Shown piece by piece: positions 1 through 8,454 of a DNA stretch of 20,799 bases. The position numbers and the translations under genes were made by a program. Origin of the DNA: CALMZN01 sp964443785 (GTDB taxonomy: Bacteria; Patescibacteriota; Patescibacteriia; UBA1558; GWA2-36-10); contig CAYUER010000016.1 in assembly GCA_964443785.1 (NCBI GenBank), forward strand, positions 1 to 20,799. The letters are read 5' to 3'. The notes beneath the pieces are model-generated. The model ran no database searches and had not been told where the DNA came from. It saw only the letters and a program-made list of their open reading frames with translations. Each line of letters starts with the position of its first letter. The first letter of the stretch is position 1.

Positions 1-2
1 CA

Positions 3-821
3 GTCTCAATTGCCAAGAATCATGGAGTGGACCACATTGTTTCTCTTTCTGGGCATCAGGGCTTGGCTAGGGGTTTTATGGCTGGTCTAGATGCTTGCGT
101 CAAAGCTGGAGCAGATATCATCTTGAATACCGATGCAGATAATCAGTACTCTGCCAACGATATACCAAAAATTTTAGCCCCTATTTTAAATAAAGAAGCT
201 GACATTGTTATCGGCTCTAGACCAATTCAAGAGATTAAACATTTTTCAAAAATTAAAAAAATATTACAAAAACTTGGCAGTTGGGTAGTAAGGCAAGCTA
301 GTCATACAGCTGTGACAGATGCCACCAGTGGATTTAGGGCCATGACCAAAGAGGCGGCTATGCAACTAAATGTTTTTAGTAACTATACTTATACACTAGA
401 AACAATTATTCAGGCTGGTCAAAAAGGTATGGTTATAAAATCAGTGCCAATCAACACTAATGCTTATCTGCGACCATCCCGTCTTTTTAATAGTATTTTT
501 GGTTATATCAAAAAATCGATAGTCACTATAGTAAGAATTTTTGTTATTTATAGACCTTTTCGTTTTTTTGTCAGCTTTGCCTTGATTTTATTTTTTGGAG
601 CATTGTTAATTAGCGCTAGATTTTTATGGTTTTATTTTTACGGCAACGGTTACGGTCACATACAATCTTTGATATTTGCTTCTATTTTATTTAGTGCAGC
701 GTTTTTGCTTTTGGTCATGGGTTTTTTAGCTGACTTGATTGCCGTCAACAGAAAATTGTTAGAGAAAATAGATTGGCGCCTATATAATCTCGAGGAGCGC
801 ATTCGTCAGGATAAAAAATAA
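3..821 (+). CDS. Family 2 glycosyltransferase, membrane-anchored (5' end outside window)
   Basis: The frame is open to the window edge, so the N-terminus is missing; the GTG at 27 is only an internal codon. Visible part of the GT-A fold: the conserved stretch LSGHQGLARGF and the metal/sugar-nucleotide motif in NTDADNQY, then VIGSR and a DATSGFRAM segment typical of dolichyl-phosphate mannose synthase/GtrB-like GT2 enzymes. The C-terminal third has two hydrophobic helices (roughly codons from 555 to 640 and from 665 to 735) followed by a charged amphipathic tail (KLLEKIDWRLYNLEERI). Family knowledge: such enzymes transfer a sugar from a nucleotide donor to polyprenyl phosphate on the cytoplasmic face, providing lipid-linked donors for GT-C enzymes; two GT-C-like proteins lie downstream. 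Acceptor and sugar cannot be read. It converges with the next gene, leaving 10 bases between stops. Confidence 0.9.
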   Translation, partial: VSIAKNHGVDHIVSLSGHQGLARGFMAGLDACVKAGADIILNTDADNQYSANDIPKILAPILNKEADIVIGSRPIQEIKHFSKIKKILQKLGSWVVRQASHTAVTDATSGFRAMTKEAAMQLNVFSNYTYTLETIIQAGQKGMVIKSVPINTNAYLRPSRLFNSIFGYIKKSIVTIVRIFVIYRPFRFFVSFALILFFGALLISARFLWFYFYGNGYGHIQSLIFASILFSAAFLLLVMGFLADLIAVNRKLLEKIDWRLYNLEERIRQDKK

Positions 822-831
822 CAACAAAAGA

Positions 832-1428
832 TTATTTTTTGCGCCCAAGTACAATTGTCCATGGCATGGGTTTCTTGTATTCTGCGATCTCGAAATACCG
901 ATCAACTAATTTTATAAATTTTTTTGGTGACCAATGGTTTATGTGCCCAGGTGTATTACCTAGAGACGACCAATACGAACCCCTGAGTATATTTAGCATT
1001 CTCCACAAAGGCTCATTTGGCACGCTCAATATGCAGTAGTTACTAGAAACTCTATGTATTTCTTCTAAGGCTTTTGTGGGGTTTTCTAAATGCTCCAAAA
1101 CTTCTAAGCAGATTATTAGATCAAAACTATTGTTTGGCTTTTTTATGTTGTATACTGACTGCTCAGAAAATATTATACCTTGATTAATTTTTTGAGCATC
1201 AATTAGTAGAGTTGGGTCAAGGTCAGAGCCCTCTATCAAAGAGTGTGGGAAGTATTTTTTGATATATTGCGTCGAATATCCATGGCCAGATCCTAGCTCG
1301 AGGATGCTTTTGACTTGCAAGTGGGCGCTAATCTGCGCTAGAGATTTATAAAAATTGCTAATAATTATTCTTTCCAGCTGGTTACTTTTTGTATATTTTT
1401 TTTGAAAGTCTTCTTTTTTCTCCGGCAT
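832..1428 (-). CDS. Class I SAM-dependent methyltransferase
   Basis: 198 residues with a Rossmann-type methyltransferase core: SAM motif I as LELGSGHG (about residues 43-50), an acidic motif II (SDLD, 68-71), the LICLEVLEHLENP segment of UbiE/Methyltransf_11 proteins (about 105-117), and a post-core SVPNEPLWRM strand (about 135-144). The protein is short, with a compact C-terminal cap. Substrate is unknown; beside glycosyltransferases, modification of a glycan or lipid-linked intermediate is plausible but is inference. The ATG at 1428 directly precedes the basic N-terminus and has no clear Shine-Dalgarno. It is divergent from the membrane protein gene at 1545. Confidence 0.85.
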   Translation of the reverse strand: MPEKKEDFQKKYTKSNQLERIIISNFYKSLAQISAHLQVKSILELGSGHGYSTQYIKKYFPHSLIEGSDLDPTLLIDAQKINQGIIFSEQSVYNIKKPNNSFDLIICLEVLEHLENPTKALEEIHRVSSNYCILSVPNEPLWRMLNILRGSYWSSLGNTPGHINHWSPKKFIKLVDRYFEIAEYKKPMPWTIVLGRKK

Positions 1429-1544
1429 ATTTTAAGATTGGGTTAGATGGTTAAAATTAGTTAGCTTATTTATAATATTTATTATATACTATAAAGTAGT
1501 TTTATAATATACTTGACTAAAATTTAGTATTTTTTAATTGTTTT
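1429..1544. promoter_or_regulatory. Divergent AT-rich intergenic region, promoters not resolved
   Basis: This gap separates two divergent genes and must hold promoters for both unless the left gene is expressed otherwise. For the rightward gene the best -10 I see is TATACT at 1485-1490 with a poor -35 (TTAGCT, 18-base spacer); a TTGACT at 1513-1518 has no good -10 at normal spacing. The sequence is nearly pure A/T, so individual assignments are weak. Confidence 0.25.
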
Positions 1545-3299
1545 ATGGCAGAAATAAAGGTTATTATAAAAAAAATTCAATTTTCAAAGGAGATGAAAAT
1601 TTTGATTGGCCCTTATTTTATTTTAGTAGCTATTCATTTGTTATTAGCGCAAAAAATAGTATCCCCCTGGCTCGTGCCCGATGAATTTATCTACCTGGCA
1701 CATGCTAGATATTTTGCCGGTTTGCCCCACGCCATTTTTTTACAAGAGCCATATGCTCATTTTGCCTATGGCTTTTTTATTGCCCCAAGTTTTTTACTGT
1801 TTCAAAATTTAGAGAACGCCTATAGATTTATCGTACTGTTAAATTCTTTATATATTAGTAGTTTGTATATAATATTATTTTTAATATTGACCAAAATTTT
1901 TAGACAAGATAAGCGCTTATCGTTATATATAGCATTTTTAGTCAATTTTTTACCAGGAGTTTTTATCCGCACCTATTCAGCCGTGTCAGAAAATTTATTT
2001 ATACCGCTATTTCACCTAGCATTATTATTATTTTATTTATTATTAGAAAAAATAAATTATTGGCGAGCACTTTGGTTCTCTATAGTAGTCAGTCTAATTT
2101 ATGCTACTCACTATAGGGGTTTAGTGGTGGTTGTGTGCTCAATTATTTATTTATTAGTTTTATATTTTTATAGAAAAAAGATGGCGCTGCTTTTTGGGGC
2201 AAGCCTAATAATACTGAGTGCCATTTTGGTTAATTTTTTGAATGGGTATTTAATGCAAAATTTTTGGATCAGAGCGGAAAAATATTCAGCCCTACAATCA
2301 CTTATTGATGTAGTTAGAGTTGATAATTTTCTTTTATTTTTTTCGTCAATTTTGGGTCAGTCTATTTATTTAGTAATTGCCAGCGCCGGTTTAGTGGTCT
2401 GGGCGTGGCTTTATTTGATCAAAAAAGTAAGGATTTTTTTATTTTCACAGACCTTAAAAACCAGCAAAGATCACTTTATTTTATTTGCTAGTATTTTAAT
2501 ATTAGCTATATTCTTAAGCTCTAGTTTAGTAACGGTCGTGGCCAATGAAATTGGCGACTTTAGATTTGATCATTTTTTTTATGGTCGCTATAATGAAGTT
2601 TTTTTACCATTACTAATAGCCATCGGTCTTGCAAAATGGTCAAAGATTTCGCGGTTGCAAGCGTTTTTATTTTTGTTGCTTTATTTTTCAGTTTATATAT
2701 TTTTGTATTTTTTTATCAGCAGAAACCTAGATCATTATAATTATGGCGTCATTAATATTATCAGTCTTGCATCTATTATGTTTACCAACGTGCCCTGGCC
2801 ATCTTTATGTTTTTTAGTCTTTTTAACACCTATTATTTTATTCGCCTTTTTTAAATTAGGGGGTATTAATAAAAAAATTATATTATTAGCCATCACATTA
2901 CTTTTCAATCCAGGTTTATATTATGCCCCCAGTGTTGGTAGTAAATTGAGTGATAGTATATTTATTAAAAAAATTGCCAAGACAATAAAAGATAATAATA
3001 TTGATACCGTAGTTTATGAGTTGTCTCATATCACGGAAGCAGAACATGGAAAATATGATTATAATTATACCTATTGGCGTCATAATTATTTTGCACTACA
3101 GTATTATTTACCAAATAATAATATTTTGCCACTCATCAATTCAGATGATCAGGTAAGCGCCGGTGCGGTTATTGCTAGTTGTAAATGGACTAATACAAAT
3201 TATCATGAAATTGAAAAAATAATAATTGATTCATCCGCCCCCCAAGATTATTTGAATTGCATGTCTTTGTATGTGAAAAATAATGAGGATATTGATTAA
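1545..3299 (+). CDS. Multi-pass membrane protein, GT-C glycosyltransferase-like
   Basis: 584 residues, largely hydrophobic, with about a dozen predicted membrane spans. After the first span comes a periplasmic-loop acidic pair in WLVPDEFIYLAHARYFAG (D46, E47), the hallmark position of the catalytic acidic residues in GT-C enzymes of the ArnT/PMT/GT39 type that use polyprenyl-phosphate sugars. A later GRYNE segment (around residue 350) precedes further spans, and the last 100 residues form a soluble domain. Known for the superfamily: transfer of a sugar from a lipid carrier to lipid, glycan or protein outside the membrane. The specific reaction is not readable. The following gene's natural ATG (3283) overlaps this 3' end by 17 bases, so the two were probably translated as a coupled pair. 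Confidence 0.75.
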   Translation: MAEIKVIIKKIQFSKEMKILIGPYFILVAIHLLLAQKIVSPWLVPDEFIYLAHARYFAGLPHAIFLQEPYAHFAYGFFIAPSFLLFQNLENAYRFIVLLNSLYISSLYIILFLILTKIFRQDKRLSLYIAFLVNFLPGVFIRTYSAVSENLFIPLFHLALLLFYLLLEKINYWRALWFSIVVSLIYATHYRGLVVVVCSIIYLLVLYFYRKKMALLFGASLIILSAILVNFLNGYLMQNFWIRAEKYSALQSLIDVVRVDNFLLFFSSILGQSIYLVIASAGLVVWAWLYLIKKVRIFLFSQTLKTSKDHFILFASILILAIFLSSSLVTVVANEIGDFRFDHFFYGRYNEVFLPLLIAIGLAKWSKISRLQAFLFLLLYFSVYIFLYFFISRNLDHYNYGVINIISLASIMFTNVPWPSLCFLVFLTPIILFAFFKLGGINKKIILLAITLLFNPGLYYAPSVGSKLSDSIFIKKIAKTIKDNNIDTVVYELSHITEAEHGKYDYNYTYWRHNYFALQYYLPNNNILPLINSDDQVSAGAVIASCKWTNTNYHEIEKIIIDSSAPQDYLNCMSLYVKNNEDID

Positions 3300-3402
3300 T
3301 AAAATTAAAAAGAATATCACTAAACATAGCCAGCGATATCTATGGATGAGTATTGTGGTTTTTATAGTATTGTTCGTTGCTCTAGCAGCCAAAAGATATT
3401 AG
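3283..3402 (+). pseudogene. N-terminal fragment of the DUF2079 protein, ended by an in-frame TAG
   Basis: Reading from ATG 3283 gives 39 codons: a basic start, then one hydrophobic helix (WMSIVVFIVLFVALAAKRY), then TAG at 3400-3402. The same frame continues without another stop through YFDYNNADLAIFNQIFWN and the rest of the membrane protein to 5163. DUF2079 proteins normally begin with exactly this kind of first helix, followed by an RY..F....DLGIF.Q..WN segment, so the TAG sits inside a conserved region. The simplest reading is a nonsense mutation of a single codon (CAG or TAT to TAG would suffice) or an assembly error; the two pieces are one ancestral gene, 3283-5163. Confidence 0.7.
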
Positions 3403-3426
3403 TATTTTGATTATAATAATGCGGAT

Positions 3427-5163
3427 TTGGCTATATTTAATCAAATTTTTTGGAACACAATACGCGGTCGTTGGTTTGAGGGAACTATTACTTTAAATAA
3501 TTATCTAGCTGACCATTTTTCACCGGCCTTGGTTTTATTGTTGCCACTATATGCCATAAAACCATCAGCCATAACTTTACTAGTTATTCAGGTTATTTTT
3601 ACCTCCCTATGTGCTTGGCCACTGTATAAAATAGTCAAAAAAAATTCAGGGAGCAATATTTTTGCCTACTTAGCATCATTTTTGTGGCTCAGTAATCCGC
3701 TCGTTCATCGCCAGGTATTATATGAATTTCACATGTTTCATATAATGATTTTTTTCTTTTTTTGGGCTTTTTATTTTTACCAGCAAAAAAATACTTGGTC
3801 TTTTGTTTTATTTTTTTTGTTGACCCTTGCCACCAGAGAAGATGCAGCTTTGTTATTTTTGAGCTTTGGTTTATTTTGTCTGGCAGAAAGAAAATTTAAG
3901 TTACAATATTTTATTATTATTTTTTCTTTACTTTATTTTATTTTAGCAATTTTTTTAGTAAAAAATTTTTCACCAGCAGATAGTTATAAATTTACGATTT
4001 ATTATAATTGGCTTGGTGGCGATAATTTTGTTGATATTATTTTAATTTGGCTAAAACATCCATTGCAAGTTGTTGCTCATATATTTAGCCTTAGAAATAT
4101 TTTTGTTATTGCTTATTTATTTTTAATTTTTTTATTTATCCCCCTATTTGCTAAAAAATATTTATTGATATCATTTTTTGTGGTTATCCAGTATATTATG
4201 ACAGCTGGTGGTATAGGGGGGAATCATATATATATGCACTATGTTATGCCCCTGTTGCCTGGATTTTTCTTAGCCTATATTTTTGGAATTTGGGCAATTA
4301 TTAATAGTCATTCAAGTATATTTACTAAAATAATTCATGGGCATAAAAACTTTTTTTTAATAATTTTTATCCTATCTCAGGTTTTCTTTTTTATTTTTAT
4401 ATCGCCCGTTATTAACACACTAATGATTAAATACCCAAAAAATTATCAAGAAACAAAAATTATAGATCAAATTCCAACCGACGCATCTATGGCTGTTGAT
4501 CATTCTTTATTACCACAGTTTAGTCTTCGTACCAATATTTACACCATTGATTCTACATATCATGGCAAGTCACCATTTGCAGAGAGGGATTTTATTTTGC
4601 CACCAGTTGATTATATAGTTATTAACATGAATCATTTCTTAGCCACTATCAATGGTCGTAATGCTGCCTATTATTGGGAGCGAGGGGATCCATTTGCCAT
4701 GCCTGATAATTGGGAGAAAACATTAGCCGACTACAATTTAGTTTATGCGCAAGATAATCTTTATTTGTGGAAAAATAAAAAAATAAGCGACAATACAACA
4801 TTACCGTATTTTGAATATCAAGTCACCGATCAGAATGGCAGTAGCCCGATCAAGGGTTGGTCATTAGAAAAAGTAAACAATCAAAATATTCTTAAAGTTT
4901 CCTATAACAATCTAAATTCTAATTATTTTTTGATTAGGTTTTATCAACAAGATTATTTTTGGGAAATGCCGTTTGACTACGGACTCTATTCTTTGGCTAG
5001 AAAGCAGGATGGTCAATCAATAACTATTTACTATTATTTGAGCAAAGAAGTAGACTCCTTTGAACTTTATCATTATCAGGGAAAAAATATTTTGGGTGAT
5101 AGGGGTAATATAGATTTTCTACTGAAAAGATCAATTGTCTTTCCCAAAACAATTTTACAGTAG
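3427..5163 (+). CDS. DUF2079-family membrane protein, main part (downstream of in-frame stop)
   Basis: The open frame after the TAG runs 578 codons from TTG 3427. It carries the DUF2079 signature: ADLAIFNQIFWNTIRGRWF at the start, an EFHMFH segment near residue 100, a LATREDAAL motif near residue 135, about ten membrane spans, and a soluble C-terminal domain from about residue 340 (IPTDASMAVDHSLLPQ). DUF2079 proteins are uncharacterised but resemble GT-C glycosyltransferases, which suits the neighbourhood. TTG 3427 is unlikely to be a natural start: it lacks a Shine-Dalgarno and lies inside the conserved motif, and the first in-frame ATG comes about 100 residues later. The gene is either recently inactivated, read through, or mis-assembled. 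TAG is itself the final stop here, so TAG is not generally recoded. Confidence 0.7.
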   Translation: MAIFNQIFWNTIRGRWFEGTITLNNYLADHFSPALVLLLPLYAIKPSAITLLVIQVIFTSLCAWPLYKIVKKNSGSNIFAYLASFLWLSNPLVHRQVLYEFHMFHIMIFFFFWAFYFYQQKNTWSFVLFFLLTLATREDAALLFLSFGLFCLAERKFKLQYFIIIFSLLYFILAIFLVKNFSPADSYKFTIYYNWLGGDNFVDIILIWLKHPLQVVAHIFSLRNIFVIAYLFLIFLFIPLFAKKYLLISFFVVIQYIMTAGGIGGNHIYMHYVMPLLPGFFLAYIFGIWAIINSHSSIFTKIIHGHKNFFLIIFILSQVFFFIFISPVINTLMIKYPKNYQETKIIDQIPTDASMAVDHSLLPQFSLRTNIYTIDSTYHGKSPFAERDFILPPVDYIVINMNHFLATINGRNAAYYWERGDPFAMPDNWEKTLADYNLVYAQDNLYLWKNKKISDNTTLPYFEYQVTDQNGSSPIKGWSLEKVNNQNILKVSYNNLNSNYFLIRFYQQDYFWEMPFDYGLYSLARKQDGQSITIYYYLSKEVDSFELYHYQGKNILGDRGNIDFLLKRSIVFPKTILQ

Positions 5164-5172
5164 CCTATCTGA

Positions 5173-5901
5173 TTAATATTTTTTTCTAGCTATTGCGAGA
5201 AGCGATAGGCCGGGCAAATAGATGCCTAGCCGCGTACTCGTTTTACAAAGCCCAAAGTCCACATTTAGTAAGAAAAAAAAGAAACGAGTAAGTAAATTTT
5301 TTTCTTCGTATTTCCACAAGCCAACACCTACATTTTTTTTCTTGATTTTACTGATAGCTTCGAAGCCCAGCAAAAGTATTCTCAATAATAAAAGAGAGCT
5401 ATAAAAATAAAAGGATTTTTCTAGAACAAAGTCCTTTTTTATTTTTTGGCTTATTTGTTTGCGGCTATAGCGACGATAATGTTTGAGAAAGACATCGTGC
5501 GAAGAAAAGAGAAATTGCATGGCCGGGACAGTGATTAATATACGACCATCTTTTTTTAATTTACGATGCATTTCAGCTAATAGTTCTTCGTCATTGTCGA
5601 CGTGCTCCAAGAGGTCCATGACAATCAGATAGTCAATACTTTTGTCCTCTAGGGCAGATATGTTTTGCAAGCTAATCACGCCATTCTTTTCTACCATCTC
5701 ATCGGAGTAGGCAATATCTACGGCATAGATTTTTTGACTGGTCAGTTTTTTTAGTTGGGAGATAAAAAATTGATCACCAGACCCAATATCAGCATAGACG
5801 GTGTGACGCGGATTTTTGTCTAGCAATTTTAAAACTGAGTAGCTGCGCGATAATTCCCAGGGGTGCCTTTTGTTATTGTGAGTTTTTTCTACGAGATCCA
5901 T
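5173..5901 (-). CDS. Class I SAM-dependent methyltransferase (Methyltransf_11-like)
   Basis: 242 residues. SAM motif I is ADIGSGD (37-43), motif II ends in VD (61-62), and MDLLEHVDNDEELLAEMHRK (95-114) is the conserved post-motif helix region. VPAMQFLFSSHD and HYRRYSRKQ (about 125-149) are characteristic of a bacterial family usually found in polysaccharide or lipid-glycan clusters. A hydrophobic segment near residues 165-185 may make contact with the membrane. Its ATG lies two bases after the stop of the STT3-like gene upstream (7505-5904), so they form one leftward transcription unit. Substrate unknown. Confidence 0.85.
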   Translation of the reverse strand: MDLVEKTHNNKRHPWELSRSYSVLKLLDKNPRHTVYADIGSGDQFFISQLKKLTSQKIYAVDIAYSDEMVEKNGVISLQNISALEDKSIDYLIVMDLLEHVDNDEELLAEMHRKLKKDGRILITVPAMQFLFSSHDVFLKHYRRYSRKQISQKIKKDFVLEKSFYFYSSLLLLRILLLGFEAISKIKKKNVGVGLWKYEEKNLLTRFFFFLLNVDFGLCKTSTRLGIYLPGLSLLAIARKKY

Positions 5902-5903
5902 GA

Positions 5904-7505
5904 TTAATAAATTATTTGGTAAACTATAAAATTTTTATCCTCATAGACCAGCAAGATGTTTGGGTCATTTTTGAGGTTTTCATTGAGTTTTGTGTGAGTA
6001 TTTTTTTCTAGGAGTATATATTCGGCCTTAAAATTTTCAGCTATTTCGCGGGATAGGCTTTGTTCTAGTTTACCAGTGGTCAGATCTAGGTATTTTGCTT
6101 GTAGGGCGGGATCAAAAAAATACATAAAAGAAAAATCCAAGCCAATAGCATAGTAATTTTGGTCGTTATAATAAAACAGCATTGGCCACTCGCTCCAGTT
6201 GGTGTTGAGGACTATGCTTTTGGGGCTGGTATTATTTTTGAGCCACAGACTGACATTTTTGTATTGATCGATCGGGGTCCTATCTGGTATTTTGGTTTCC
6301 AATATTTTTTTATATATATTGGGCAGTAGGATAATGCAAAAAATAGCCAGGCAAAGACCGAGGTGTATTTTTTGCCAAGAGACTAGAGATTTGAGGTATT
6401 TGCTGATAGTTTTGAAGCCGACCCTTTTGATAACATCAGTCCAAGCACTGGCTGTAAAAAATAATAAAAATGGTAGGTAGTATTCGATAAAACGGCGCGA
6501 TTTGATAGTCAAAAAGAAAAAAAGGACAGCCAGCAGACCACTAAACCAGCTAAAGTGGCTGATTTTTTTATGGTTAAAAAATAAAATCACAAAAGCAATG
6601 ATGGCCAGAGCGAAAAAATGTGAGCCAGAAGACACGACCTGCATTGGCGAAGAGCTGTACCACTCAGCACCAACCGGAAAAAGATAGCCATAGTTGATGA
6701 CGCCTATCAAAAAGAATTGTTCGTAGTAAAATTTTATATTGTGGGGGAAATAGGGGTTGAGCACAACGCCAGATACTAGCCCTCCTAGCAAAAAGAGTAA
6801 AATTTTTGGCTCAGCAATAAATTTGTTTTTTTCTTCCCAGGTAATTACTAATTTTTTGTGGAATAGTTTGATTTTTTTGTGATGAACATGATCGTAGACC
6901 TTGCTAGTCAGCCAAAATATCGAGCCAATGAGGATGGCAATGGGCCAGCCGCCATAGAGCCAGACAAAGAAAAAGCTCACCGCAAAAGTCAGCCAAGATT
7001 TTCGATGGTAAAGGCCGTAGATTAAGAGACAGATAAAGATCAAAGACCAACTGTTGACCTTGATCAATGATATTCTAAAATTTAGGTCAGCCAGGCTAAT
7101 AAGCAAAAAAACCCAGAGCCAAGGCCAGACAATCTTTAATTTTTTGAAGAGCCAATAAAAACTCAAACCCATCAGGCTAGAAAAAACAACAGCACTGACC
7201 TTGACGCCAATCAGAGGATCTTTGATATAGGTAAAGGGCACCAAAAACAGATGGTAGAGTAATTGGTGGTCAGTAAAATGTTGACCGATAGAGCTATACT
7301 GCATCCAGGGTAATTGTCTTAGCAATGTACCCTCCCGCAAGAAGACGGCCATCTTGGCGTGGTAGAAGCCATCAGGATCGCCAATGTAGTTGTTCCACTG
7401 GATAAAGCTATAATAAGTAGCCAAAAACAAAAAAAGCAAGAAATAATCAATTTTAAAGCGAAAAAAGGATTTTTTAAAATTTAACCATTTTTGCTCTTTT
7501 ATCAT
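5904..7505 (-). CDS. Multi-pass membrane protein, STT3/GT-C glycosyltransferase-like
   Basis: 533 residues with about 12 hydrophobic spans. The first external loop has GDPDGFYHAKMA (D43, D45, H49), the equivalent of the DPYYH-like acidic motif of STT3/AglB/PglB oligosaccharyltransferases, followed by HFTDHQLLYH (76-85), which matches the second conserved acidic loop. The canonical WWDYG motif is not present; the soluble C-terminal part instead has NTNWSEWPMLFYYNDQ, seen in bacterial GT-C relatives. I infer a polyprenyl-linked-glycan transferase, not a proven oligosaccharyltransferase. The start ATG 7505 follows a 5' leader of about 130 bases with a terminator-like hairpin, and the gene is followed after two bases by a methyltransferase. 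Confidence 0.7.
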   Translation of the reverse strand: MIKEQKWLNFKKSFFRFKIDYFLLFLFLATYYSFIQWNNYIGDPDGFYHAKMAVFLREGTLLRQLPWMQYSSIGQHFTDHQLLYHLFLVPFTYIKDPLIGVKVSAVVFSSLMGLSFYWLFKKLKIVWPWLWVFLLISLADLNFRISLIKVNSWSLIFICLLIYGLYHRKSWLTFAVSFFFVWLYGGWPIAILIGSIFWLTSKVYDHVHHKKIKLFHKKLVITWEEKNKFIAEPKILLFLLGGLVSGVVLNPYFPHNIKFYYEQFFLIGVINYGYLFPVGAEWYSSSPMQVVSSGSHFFALAIIAFVILFFNHKKISHFSWFSGLLAVLFFFLTIKSRRFIEYYLPFLLFFTASAWTDVIKRVGFKTISKYLKSLVSWQKIHLGLCLAIFCIILLPNIYKKILETKIPDRTPIDQYKNVSLWLKNNTSPKSIVLNTNWSEWPMLFYYNDQNYYAIGLDFSFMYFFDPALQAKYLDLTTGKLEQSLSREIAENFKAEYILLEKNTHTKLNENLKNDPNILLVYEDKNFIVYQIIY

Positions 7506-7549
7506 GGGTCAATTTTAGCAGAAAAGTAATAAACAATAAAGAAAGAAAA

Positions 7550-7636
7550 ACAAAAATATCTCCGCCAGGCATGGGCGCGGAGATATGGGGTTTTGGAGTC
7601 GTGTTTGGCTCCAGCAGAAGGAAAGAATCTATAACT
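7550..7636 (-). ncRNA. Structured leader or small RNA with terminator-like hairpin upstream of the STT3-like gene
   Basis: On the minus strand, a predicted start near 7636 would give an RNA with a small hairpin (TGGAG/CTCCA, within 7593-7612) and then a perfect 9-bp stem ATATCTCCG/CGGAGATAT (7586-7578 with 7564-7556) followed at once by a U-rich tract (TTTTTGTTTTT). That has the form of an intrinsic terminator placed about 50 bases before the STT3-like start codon. It could be an attenuator in the leader of the leftward operon, or the end of a short independent RNA. I see no leader peptide with a codon bias, and I do not recognise a known riboswitch. Confidence 0.45.
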
Positions 7637-7642
7637 GCTTTT

Positions 7643-7671
7643 AGTTTATTATTATTCAAAAATGAAGTCAA
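7643..7671 (-). promoter_or_regulatory. Sigma70-type promoter for the leftward STT3-like operon
   Basis: Read on the minus strand: -35 TTGACT (7671-7666), 17-base spacer, -10 TAAACT (7648-7643). The predicted start near 7636 leaves a leader of about 130 bases. Its -35 lies 18 bases from the -35 of the rightward yebC promoter, so the two are back to back. Confidence 0.5.
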
Positions 7672-7689
7672 GGGCACAAGTAAAAGTGG

Positions 7690-7718
7690 TTGATTTTTTG
7701 CTTTAATATTGTTAAGAT
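7690..7718 (+). promoter_or_regulatory. Sigma70-type promoter for yebC-ruvC-glycogen run
   Basis: -35 TTGATT (7690-7695), 17-base spacer, -10 TAAGAT (7713-7718), giving a start near 7725 and a leader of about 23 bases before the YebC ATG. The same -10 hexamer with the same spacing occurs at the trp leader promoter. Confidence 0.5.
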
Positions 7719-7747
7719 ACCTACATAAATTAAGACTATATTTTATT

Positions 7748-8452
7748 ATGAGTGGACATTCCAAATGGGCGACAACCAAGCGAGCCAAGGCCGCTGTCGA
7801 TGCTAAGCGTGGCAATCTTTTTACCAAGCTTTCCAAAAATATCACCATTGCTGCACGCAATGGCGCTGATCCAGAAACCAATTTTAAATTGCGCATTGCT
7901 ATCGATAAGGCCAGAGATTTTAATATGCCCAAAGACAATATCGAGCGAGCGGTCAAAAGAGCTAGCGGTGTCAGCGGAGAAAATAATATTGAAAATTTAT
8001 TATACGAAGCTTATGGTCCTGAGGGAGTGGCTATTTTGATCGAGTCTATCACTGACAACAAAAATCGCACAGTCGCCAATCTCAAGCATACTTTGGCCAA
8101 ATACGATGGTAGTCTCGCAGGCAGTGGTAGTGTCTTGTGGATGTTTGATATCAGGGGAGAAATCACCCTGAAGAAAAACTCTCTCAATGAAAAAGAAGAG
8201 CTACAAGCTATTGAGCTGGGAGTAGTGGACATCATCAATGATGAGCCGGTGAGACTGATTACGGAAATCAATGATTTGGAAAAAATAAAAAATAGTCTGC
8301 AAGATTTGGGTTTTGAAGTCAGTGCCTCGGAGATAGTTTATATTGCTAAAAATAAAGTAAACATCAGTGATAGTGAAAAACTGATAAAATTATTAGACGA
8401 ATTAGATGAGATGGACGATGTCAACAATATCCATCTCAATGCTGATATATAA
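7748..8452 (+). CDS. yebC: YebC/PmpR family protein (TACO1-like)
   Basis: 234 residues from ATG 7748. This start is chosen because the product then begins MSGHSKWATTKRAKAAVDAK, the invariant N-terminus of the family (MSGHSKW..IK..K...D..RGK.FTKL); an earlier in-frame start at 7709 would add 13 unsupported residues and begins ahead of the predicted transcription start. Further family marks are GADPETNFKLRIAIDKAR, NMPKDNIERAVKRA and the central YEAYGPEGVAILIE. Members are reported either as DNA-binding regulators or as ribosome-associated factors that ease polyproline translation; which applies here cannot be read. It is followed by ruvC after two bases, a widely conserved pair, so the two are almost certainly co-transcribed. 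Confidence 0.95.
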   Translation: MSGHSKWATTKRAKAAVDAKRGNLFTKLSKNITIAARNGADPETNFKLRIAIDKARDFNMPKDNIERAVKRASGVSGENNIENLLYEAYGPEGVAILIESITDNKNRTVANLKHTLAKYDGSLAGSGSVLWMFDIRGEITLKKNSLNEKEELQAIELGVVDIINDEPVRLITEINDLEKIKNSLQDLGFEVSASEIVYIAKNKVNISDSEKLIKLLDELDEMDDVNNIHLNADI

Positions 8453-8454
8453 AC

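Noticed and set aside
3400..3402. TAG recoded as an amino acid genome-wide
   Set aside because: TAG is the terminal codon of several intact genes here, including this gene at 5161-5163 and galT, so only a local event or suppression remains possible.
5163..5210. Inverted repeat GCCTATC/GATAGGC between convergent genes as a terminator
   Set aside because: The loop is long, most of it lies in the methyltransferase coding sequence, and no T-tract follows on either strand.
7474..7956. 160-codon minus-strand ORF overlapping the start of yebC
   Set aside because: It is antisense to the clearly coding YebC N-terminus, shows no family motif and runs through the divergent promoter region.
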